Assembly: GCA_016302005.1 (NCBI GenBank)
Contig: JAEDOK010000101.1
Span: 1-5,897, forward strand
Direction of reading: 5' to 3'
Source of the DNA: Oscillospiraceae bacterium
Lineage (GTDB): Bacteria; Bacillota_A; Clostridia; Oscillospirales; Oscillospiraceae
DNA length: 5,897 nucleotides
The notes under the pieces were generated by a model. The model did no database searches and was not told the DNA's origin. It saw nothing but the letters and a program-made list of their open reading frames with translations. A program made the position numbers and the translations under genes. Of the stretch, positions 1 to 4,076 are shown piece by piece; the first letter of the stretch is position 1, and each line of letters starts with the position of its first letter.

Positions 1-14
1 CGTACCGGCGTTGC

Positions 15-48
15 ATTTTCGCGATGATAAGGGAAGCATCGCGAAAAT
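15..48. repeat. Perfect 12-bp inverted repeat, operator-like or hairpin
   Basis: ATTTTCGCGATG at 15-26 is matched exactly by CATCGCGAAAAT at 37-48 across a 10-base spacer. The hexamer CGTACC occurs at 1-6 and again at 55-60, so it brackets the inverted repeat as a short direct repeat. A looser half-site, TATCGC-AAT-GAAAATAT, lies at 69-85. No T-run follows the repeat on either strand, so it does not look like an intrinsic terminator. It could be a regulator binding site for a gene left of the window, or a small repeat element. Function is not known. Confidence 0.5.
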
Positions 49-116
49 ATGTCTCGTACCAATCACGATATCGCAATGAAAATATACTTTGCACATTTTA
101 ATTGGTGATTGATATG

Positions 117-163
117 AAAAACACCTCGCAGGTCGCTTCCTTTGTATGAAACGAGCTGCGAGG
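117..163 (-). terminator. Intrinsic terminator of the aminopeptidase gene
   Basis: Read on the minus strand, CCTCGCAG (163-156), one mismatch and TCG (154-152) pair with CGA (135-133) and CTGCGAGG (131-124). Two bases later comes a run of five T (121-117). The stem starts 17 bp past the stop codon of the aminopeptidase and points the right way. The 16-base loop is rather large, which lowers certainty slightly. Confidence 0.7.
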
Positions 164-179
164 CGGTAGTTTATGATGC

Positions 180-1403
180 TCAGAATGCCCAGTTGCCGTT
201 GCGGAAGATGGGGACGGTTTTACCGTCGCGGGTTTCAGCGTCAATGTCGAGGTCTGCTGAGCCGATCATAAAGTCCTCGTGGATCATTGAGTCGTTGATG
301 CCCTTTGCGCGGCACTCCTCAAGCGTGTAATTCTCAAAGCCCTTGATGGTGTCGGCAAAGCCCATACCAAGGGCGAGGTGGCAGGCGGCGTTTTCATCGA
401 ACAGGGTTTCGTAGAACAGGAGCCCCGTGTTCTGAATAGGGGAATCGTAGGGGACGAGCGCACATTCGCCGAGGTAGGCAGCACCTTCGTCCATCGAGAT
501 GAGCTTTTTCAGCAGATCTTCGTTCTTCTCGGCGTGCACCTCGACCGCTTTGCCGCCCTCGAAGCGGACAGAGAAATTCTCCACGAGTTGACCCTGTACG
601 CTCAGTGGCTTGGTCGAATAGACGATGCCCTCCGCGACGCCGCGCTTCGGGGAGATAAAGACCTCCTCGGAGGGAATGTTCGGGTTGAAGTAATGCCCGA
701 GCAGGCTCGTTTCGCCGCCGCCTTTGAATTCGGCATCCTCAATCATGCCGACGCGGAAGTTCGTACCGTTAGAGCTGCGGTAGACCAGCGTCTCAATGCC
801 GAGGCTGTTGAGATAGGAGCAGCGCCTTGCAAGATCCTCGTTGTGCGCTTTCCATGCGGCGACGGGATCGTCGTCAACCCGCGAGGCGGCGAGGATCGCC
901 TCCCAGAGCTTTTCGACCGCCTGCGCTTTGGAGAGGCTGGGGAAGAGCTTCTTTGCCCATGCCACGCCCGGTACGGCGGCGATACACCACTGATACTTGT
1001 TCTCGATTTGGTCGCGGTAGGGCTTGATGACCTTCATCTTGCTCTGCTGCGCCTTCATCATCTTCTCCTGATTGACTCCCTTCATGCCGTCGGGATCCTC
1101 AGAGACGAGGTAGATGCGGCAGGGGATCTCGTCCAAATAATGCTTCCAGCGCGCTTCCTCCCAGTCCGCAACGTTGCCGAGGTTCTTTTGGCTGCGCCAG
1201 CGAATCTGAATTTTGTCAAGGGGCTGATAAGACCAGTCCACGATGACGCGCTTCGCGCCTGCGCGGTAGCACTCCTCCACGACCATCTTGACGAATTCCG
1301 GCTGATCCAGCTCTGCCGCGACAAAAACCTCCTGCCCTTTTTGCACATTGATGCCCACGGTCGCGATCAGGTTTGCGTATTTTCTTAAAACGGTTTTTTT
1401 CAT
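180..1403 (-). CDS. M29-family metallo-aminopeptidase (AmpS/PepS type)
   Basis: This 407-residue protein has the usual length of the M29 (thermophilic metalloprotease) family. These are cytosolic dimeric aminopeptidases that use two divalent metals to remove N-terminal residues from peptides. No signal peptide is seen. The C-terminal catalytic half is clearly recognisable. By comparison with the Geobacillus enzyme (from memory: Glu250, Glu316, His345, Tyr352, His376, Asp378) the metal-site residues are E247 in NIPSEEVF, E313 in GECALVPYD, H342 in CHLALGMGF, H375 and D377 in MIHEDFMIG. The Tyr352 position is F349 here. The C-terminus VPIFRNGNWAF is typical and shows the gene is complete. The ATG at 1403 is supported by AAAGGAGG five bases upstream (1416-1409). 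The gene stands alone, is divergent from the methyltransferase gene, and has its own promoter and terminator. Long reading frames on the opposite strand are codon-bias shadows. Peptide recycling is the likely role; exact substrate preference cannot be read from sequence. Confidence 0.93.
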   Translation of the reverse strand: MKKTVLRKYANLIATVGINVQKGQEVFVAAELDQPEFVKMVVEECYRAGAKRVIVDWSYQPLDKIQIRWRSQKNLGNVADWEEARWKHYLDEIPCRIYLVSEDPDGMKGVNQEKMMKAQQSKMKVIKPYRDQIENKYQWCIAAVPGVAWAKKLFPSLSKAQAVEKLWEAILAASRVDDDPVAAWKAHNEDLARRCSYLNSLGIETLVYRSSNGTNFRVGMIEDAEFKGGGETSLLGHYFNPNIPSEEVFISPKRGVAEGIVYSTKPLSVQGQLVENFSVRFEGGKAVEVHAEKNEDLLKKLISMDEGAAYLGECALVPYDSPIQNTGLLFYETLFDENAACHLALGMGFADTIKGFENYTLEECRAKGINDSMIHEDFMIGSADLDIDAETRDGKTVPIFRNGNWAF

Positions 1404-1408
1404 AATTT

Positions 1409-1416
1409 CCTCCTTT
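1409..1416 (-). promoter_or_regulatory. Ribosome binding site of the aminopeptidase gene
   Basis: On the minus strand AAAGGAGG lies five bases before the ATG at 1403. It is a near-perfect Shine-Dalgarno sequence and fixes this start. Confidence 0.9.
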
Positions 1417-1432
1417 GGTTGCGCTTTTCTCC

Positions 1433-1461
1433 ATTATAACAAATCGCTCTGCGGATTTCAA
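1433..1461 (-). promoter_or_regulatory. Sigma-A-type promoter for the aminopeptidase gene
   Basis: On the minus strand TTGAAA (1461-1456) and a consensus TATAAT (1438-1433) are separated by exactly 17 bp. Transcription should start near 1426, giving a leader of about 23 bases that includes the ribosome binding site. Five of six -35 bases and all six -10 bases match consensus, so a strong promoter is expected. Confidence 0.8.
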
Positions 1462-1463
1462 TA

Positions 1464-1492
1464 TTGCAAAGCAGAAGGAAAGGGGGTATACT
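1464..1492 (+). promoter_or_regulatory. Sigma-A-type promoter for the methyltransferase operon
   Basis: TTGCAA (1464-1469) and TATACT (1487-1492) are separated by 17 bp on the plus strand. Transcription should begin near 1499, leaving a leader of only about 16 bases. That is too short for an S-box, T-box or cobalamin riboswitch. The -35 box is 2 bp from the -35 box of the opposite promoter, and the 8-bp palindrome CAATATTG (1459-1466) spans the junction, so the two promoters probably compete or share a regulator. Confidence 0.75.
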
Positions 1493-1504
1493 AAAAGAAA
1501 AAAC

Positions 1505-1512
1505 GGGAGAGG
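1505..1512 (+). promoter_or_regulatory. Ribosome binding site of the methyltransferase gene
   Basis: GGGAGAGG ends three bases before the ATG at 1516, with its GGGAG core six bases away. It is a reasonable purine-rich Shine-Dalgarno site and the only one near this start. Confidence 0.7.
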
Positions 1513-1515
1513 CTT

Positions 1516-2388
1516 ATGAACAAAGAAGAATTTTCCGCATTGTGTGATACAGGGATCGTTTTGCTCGACGGCGCGACGGGGTCAAATCTGATGAAAGCGG
1601 GAATGCCGCGCGGCGTGTGTACAGAGGCGTGGGTGTGTGAGCATCCGCAGGCGCTTTTGGAGCTGCAACGGGCGTATGTGCGCGCCGGTTCCGACATTAT
1701 CTATGCGCCGACCTTTTCCGCCAACCGTCACAGCTTGGCGCGGCATGGATTAGAAGCACGGGTGCGGGAGCTGAACACAAAGCCGGTTGCCCTTTCCAAA
1801 GAAGCGGCGGAGGGAAATGCCCTCGTCGCGGGCGATCTGACGACCACGGGTGTGCCGCTGGAGCCAATGGGGACGATGCGCTATCAGACGCTGTTCGATC
1901 TCTATCGGGAGCAGATCGAGGCGCTTTGCGAGGCGGATGCCGATCTGCTTGTCGTCGAGACGATGCTCGCCGTGGACGAGACAACGGTAGCTTTGGAGGC
2001 AGCGCAGGCGGTTTGCGATCTGCCGGTGCTGTGCAGCCTGACGGTGCAGGCGGACGGCAGCGCCTATTTCGGAGGCGACTGCGTCGAGGCGGTGCAGACC
2101 TTGCAGGAACTGGGTGCGGCGGCGGTCGGCATCAACTGCTCCTGCGGACCGGAGCAGCTTGTCAGCCTGGTGCGCAATATGCGGCGCGTTGCGACTGTGC
2201 CGCTTTTGGTAAAGCCGAACGCGGGAATGCCTGCGATCTCGGACAGCGGTGAGGCGGTCTACCCGATGGGCGCGCCGGAATTTGCAAAGCATATGTCCGC
2301 ACTTGTGCAGGCGGGAGCGCGCCTGATCGGCGGCTGCTGCGGCACGACGCCGGCGTTTATCGCAGAGTTGAATCAAATAAGGAAGTGA
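1516..2388 (+). CDS. Homocysteine S-methyltransferase family protein (MetH N-terminal/MmuM-like)
   Basis: The 290-residue protein matches the size of a free-standing S-methyl_trans (homocysteine-binding) domain, a zinc-dependent TIM barrel that transfers a methyl group to homocysteine to make methionine. Visible marks are LLDGATGSNL at residues 16-25, TFSANRHSL at 66-74, ALVAGDL at 102-108, LVVETM at 145-150, VGINCSCGPEQL at 204-215 and GGCCGTTP at 272-279. C208, C274 and C275 correspond to the three zinc-ligand cysteines of the family, so an active metal site is expected. The folate, cobalamin and reactivation domains of full-length MetH are absent. The methyl donor could be S-methylmethionine, S-adenosylmethionine, or a separate corrinoid or folate partner encoded elsewhere; the sequence does not decide. 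It is the first gene of a probable two-gene operon, and its last codons carry the ribosome binding site of the next gene. The protein is cytosolic. Confidence 0.9.
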   Translation: MNKEEFSALCDTGIVLLDGATGSNLMKAGMPRGVCTEAWVCEHPQALLELQRAYVRAGSDIIYAPTFSANRHSLARHGLEARVRELNTKPVALSKEAAEGNALVAGDLTTTGVPLEPMGTMRYQTLFDLYREQIEALCEADADLLVVETMLAVDETTVALEAAQAVCDLPVLCSLTVQADGSAYFGGDCVEAVQTLQELGAAAVGINCSCGPEQLVSLVRNMRRVATVPLLVKPNAGMPAISDSGEAVYPMGAPEFAKHMSALVQAGARLIGGCCGTTPAFIAELNQIRK

Positions 2389-2390
2389 GG
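2381..2390 (+). promoter_or_regulatory. Ribosome binding site overlapping the upstream stop codon
   Basis: GGAAGTGAGG contains the TGA stop of the methyltransferase (2386-2388) and ends four bases before the acetyltransferase ATG at 2395. The overlap suggests translational coupling of the two genes. Confidence 0.65.
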
Positions 2391-2394
2391 CACA

Positions 2395-3069
2395 ATGGAA
2401 AAGAATCATAATACCGTTGATTTATATGCATTGCTGGAGCACGAGGGTGGGAAGCTTCTCTATGAAGACGGTGAGGGCTGCGTCATACAGACGGCGGAGG
2501 GCGATACCTTCCTGTCCGACATTCTCGACGGCGAGCACCTGTGCCGTATTTTGCATGTGCTCGATACCGAAAAAATGACCCAGATCGTCGTGAAAAGCCG
2601 TGACGCGCTGGAAAGGGTCAGTGGGGAATTCGGCTTTACCGACTTTAATCCCTGTTCGCAGTGGAGCTATTGGCGCAACGAAGCGCCTGCGCTGCCCGAT
2701 TGCGACATTCGTCCGTTGGAGCTGTGTCATTCGAAGCTTGCCGCGCAGCATTATAAGCTGTTTTCCAATGCAGAGCCGTATCTGATCGAGCGCATTCAGG
2801 CGGGACGGATGTGGGGACTGTTTGAGGACGGCAAGCTTGCGGGCTTTATCGGTACGCACAGTGAGGGAAGCATGGGGATGCTTGAGGTCTTCCCGGAGCA
2901 CCGCCGCAAAGGCTACGGCATGATGCTGGAAAACTATCTGATCCGGTGGCATTTAGAGCGCGGCTGGACACCCTTCGGGCATGTCGTTGACGGAAACGAG
3001 GCTTCGCTCCGCTTGCAGAAAAAAGCGGGTATGGAACCGGGTGAGTTGCCCGCGATATGGGTATATTAA
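2395..3069 (+). CDS. GNAT-family N-acetyltransferase
   Basis: This 224-residue cytosolic protein carries a C-terminal GCN5-related acetyltransferase fold, which moves an acyl group from acyl-CoA to an amine. The clearest evidence is motif A at residues 163-175, LEVFPEHRRKGYG, where R170/R171-K-G-Y-G forms the pyrophosphate-binding loop for CoA. It is followed by motif B-like NEASLRLQKKAGM at 201-213. The preceding strand GLFEDGKLAGFIG at 141-153 is also typical. Residues 1-100 have no motif I recognise and may be a lineage-specific N-terminal domain or a degenerate second GNAT fold. The overall pattern is nearest the FR47/glycine-acyltransferase-like branch, but the substrate cannot be named. 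The gene lies 6 bp after the homocysteine methyltransferase gene, with its ribosome binding site over that stop codon, and ends just before a strong terminator, so the two genes form one operon. A link to an amino acid or thiol substrate is conjecture from this position. Confidence 0.85.
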   Translation: MEKNHNTVDLYALLEHEGGKLLYEDGEGCVIQTAEGDTFLSDILDGEHLCRILHVLDTEKMTQIVVKSRDALERVSGEFGFTDFNPCSQWSYWRNEAPALPDCDIRPLELCHSKLAAQHYKLFSNAEPYLIERIQAGRMWGLFEDGKLAGFIGTHSEGSMGMLEVFPEHRRKGYGMMLENYLIRWHLERGWTPFGHVVDGNEASLRLQKKAGMEPGELPAIWVY

Positions 3070-3070
3070 T

Positions 3071-3105
3071 AAAAAGCATCACGGTCACGCGCCGTGATGC
3101 TTTTT
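3071..3105 (+). terminator. Strong intrinsic terminator, probably bidirectional
   Basis: A perfect 14-bp stem, AAAAAGCATCACGG (3071-3084) with CCGTGATGCTTTTT (3092-3105), encloses the 7-base loop TCACGCG and continues into a T-run to 3106. It begins one base after the acetyltransferase stop. Because the left arm starts with five A, the minus-strand transcript also ends in five U, so the hairpin could also stop transcription arriving from the glycosylase gene on the other strand. Confidence 0.92.
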
Positions 3106-3114
3106 TGAAAATTT

Positions 3115-3154
3115 TCATTGAGAAGCCAGCGAGCACACTGGCTGTGGCAATCTC
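3115..3154 (+). repeat. Diverged GTCATTGCGAGG-type palindromic repeat (REP-like)
   Basis: The stretch starts TCATTGAGAAGCCAGCGAG and ends GTGGCAATCTC. It has the same outer ends as the element at 5832-5866 read on the opposite strand. It folds as AGCCAG (3124-3129) with CTGGCT (3138-3143) inside ATTG (3117-3120) with CAAT (3148-3151). Elements beginning TCATTGCGAG and ending TGGCAATC are familiar as dispersed intergenic palindromes in many bacterial genomes. Its function is unknown. Confidence 0.7.
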
Positions 3155-3156
3155 GA

Positions 3157-3216
3157 CTGCAGGTTTGTACACAGGTGGCAGTTCCTGCGCACGGGCGGCT
3201 GATAGCCGCCCCTACA
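3157..3216 (+). repeat. Dispersed repeat, copy A (left end missing)
   Basis: The segment runs from GCAGGTTTGTACACAGG through CAGTTCCTGCGCACGG to CCCCTACA. It shares the core TTTGTACAC-GG-TGG-AGTTC-TGC-CACGG with 3359-3399, and more loosely with 5742-5779. It ends in a GC-rich hairpin, GGGCGGCT (3193-3200) with AGCCGCCC (3204-3211) around GAT. The GTAGGG-type left end found in the other copies is absent, apparently replaced by the REP-like element beside it. Confidence 0.65.
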
Positions 3217-3262
3217 GACGCTGATACACAACTTTTAATGTTACAAACTACTATGGTAGTAT

Positions 3263-3535
3263 GCTGTTAAAGCTAAAACTTTATAAAATAGCTTCAAAGG
3301 CGGATCGTAGGGCACGACGACTCGGCGTGCCGTCCGCGAAGCGGCAGACAGGAAAGACAGGCAGATTTGTACACGGTTGGTAGTTCTGCACGGCGCGCCG
3401 AGGTCGTTAGCGCAGCCGTTCGCGACGAAGGAGCGTTACGGATGCGGCATACCCCTTGCGGGTGCGCGCCCTACGAGGAGCTGCTGCTTATCTCAAAGCT
3501 TAGATTCTAAATAGTAAAGTTTTAGATTTAACGGC
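3263..3535. mobile_element. Candidate MITE-like element with 21-bp inverted ends
   Basis: GCTGTTAAAGCTAAAAC plus TTTA (3263-3283) matches the reverse complement of 3515-3535 at 19 of 21 positions. The hexamer GTAGTA lies just outside both ends, at 3256-3261 (one base before the left repeat) and 3536-3541 (immediately after the right repeat), like a target-site duplication. The 231-base interior contains dispersed repeat copy B and no open reading frame of substance, so any movement would need a transposase supplied elsewhere. The left flank is itself a small palindrome (ACTAC-TATG-GTAGT, 3247-3260), which could explain one GTAGTA by chance. The inverted repeat is a direct observation; mobility is inferred. 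Confidence 0.45.
3305..3476 (+). repeat. Dispersed repeat, copy B, with GTAGGGC/GCCCTAC ends
   Basis: The 172-base unit starts TCGTAGGGC (3305-3313) and ends with its exact reverse complement GCCCTACGA (3468-3476). Inside are small hairpins, GGCACG (3311-3316) with CGTGCC (3326-3331) and CCGC-GAA-GCGG (3334-3344), then the shared core at 3359-3399. The section TGCCG...GCGGCAGAC followed by TAGTTCTGCACGGCGCG is collinear with copy C at 5718-5778. No coding potential is apparent. Confidence 0.7.
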
Positions 3536-3553
3536 GTAGTAGGGTCGATGATT

Positions 3554-4051
3554 TTATAGTATTACGCGCCATGCGTCGATCAGGCTTTCGAGGGACCATG
3601 CGGCGTTGGCGGGGCTGGAGGAGGGCAGAACCTCAGCGGACCTGCCCAAGAGCGGCTCGTTATAGCGGCGGTAGTACTTGAGCGAGGTCGCGCCGTTGCA
3701 AAAAATGCGCTCGATCGGCGCGTGATCGACGATGATGCGCAGATCGTTCGGCACGACGTCACGGATGCTGCTGTCGGAGGAGCCTGCAATGGTGCAGCTG
3801 CCGATGGAATCCCAGAGCGCGAAATGATTTGAGAGGATCAGTGCCTTCTTCTCCTCCACGGTTTGCGGCACGGGACTTTCGGTCAGCGCTGCCATAATGC
3901 GCCAAAAGCGATTTTGCGGATGCCCGTAGAAGAACATCGCCTCGCGGGACTTAACGGACGGAAACGAGCCGAGGATCAGTACCCGCGAGCCGGCGTCAAA
4001 CAGCGGCGGGATCGGATGCACCTGCGCCTGCGGCGTTGCTTTTTGCGGCAT
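3554..4051 (-). CDS. DNA-deoxyinosine (hypoxanthine) glycosylase, UDG superfamily family 6
   Basis: The 165-residue protein belongs to the uracil-DNA-glycosylase superfamily. Family-6 members (HDG) remove hypoxanthine arising from adenine deamination, starting base excision repair. The first signature lies at residues 28-50: GSFPSVKSREAMFFYG then HPQNRFW, whose N47 probably corresponds to the asparagine reported as catalytic in archaeal HDG. LWDSIGSC lies at 79-86, and the second conserved loop SSPAN at 145-149, with S145/S146-P147-A148-N149 in the motif-2 position. Length fits the family. I chose the ATG at 4051 because AGGGGAGGG lies five bases upstream and it leaves a 25-bp gap to the upstream gene. 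The alternative start at 4114 would add 21 residues and overlap the flippase gene by 38 bp. Co-transcription with the flippase is likely, as there is no promoter or terminator between them. No clear intrinsic terminator directly follows; the hairpin at 3071-3105 could serve. Distinction from Mug/TDG-type enzymes rests on the GSFPS...HPQNRFW motif. Confidence 0.87.
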   Translation of the reverse strand: MPQKATPQAQVHPIPPLFDAGSRVLILGSFPSVKSREAMFFYGHPQNRFWRIMAALTESPVPQTVEEKKALILSNHFALWDSIGSCTIAGSSDSSIRDVVPNDLRIIVDHAPIERIFCNGATSLKYYRRYNEPLLGRSAEVLPSSSPANAAWSLESLIDAWRVIL

Positions 4052-4054
4052 AAC

Positions 4055-4065
4055 GACCCTCCCCT
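4055..4065 (-). promoter_or_regulatory. Ribosome binding site deciding the glycosylase start
   Basis: The minus strand reads GGCAGAGGGGAGGGTCGTT before ATG at 4051. The purine block AGGGGAGGG has proper spacing to this ATG and none to the possible start at 4114. It therefore supports the shorter protein. Confidence 0.7.
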
Positions 4066-4076
4066 CTGCCGTTATT

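Larger units (their letters stand above)
3106..3553. other. Gene-free repeat island between convergent operons
   Basis: No credible coding region lies in these 448 bases. The stretch consists of a diverged REP-like palindrome (3115-3154), a truncated dispersed repeat (3157-3216), an AT-rich segment (about 3221-3300), a second and fuller dispersed repeat (3305-3476) and a second AT-rich segment (about 3481-3553). The AT-rich segments carry inverted copies of one 21-base sequence. Base composition alternates sharply between GC-rich and AT-rich blocks, which suggests successive insertions. Confidence 0.75.

Noticed and set aside
58..111. Inverted repeats ACCAAT/ATTGGT and CAATCAC/GTGATTG
   Set aside because: Arms of 6-7 bp about 40 bases apart in AT-rich DNA are easily expected by chance.
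378..1388. 336-residue open frame on the plus strand opposite the aminopeptidase
   Set aside because: It lies wholly antisense to a clearly conserved M29 gene, has a composition typical of GC-rich shadow frames, and shows no recognisable motif or ribosome binding site.
1750..2409. 219-residue open frame on the minus strand opposite the methyltransferase
   Set aside because: It is antisense to a gene with intact zinc-site motifs. The translation is rich in Arg and His in a shadow-like pattern and has no known domain.
2846..3172. 108-residue minus-strand frame crossing the acetyltransferase end and terminator
   Set aside because: It runs through the strong terminator hairpin and a REP-like repeat and is antisense to conserved GNAT motifs.
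3157..3476. Possible CRISPR array, because short similar units recur here
   Set aside because: Only two related copies are present, of different lengths and without regular spacers. The units are intergenic dispersed repeats with hairpins.
3506..3526. Terminator for the glycosylase gene (TCTAAA with TTTAGA)
   Set aside because: The stem is only 6 bp of A/T-rich sequence with no downstream T-run on the minus strand. The hairpin at 3071-3105 is a far better candidate.
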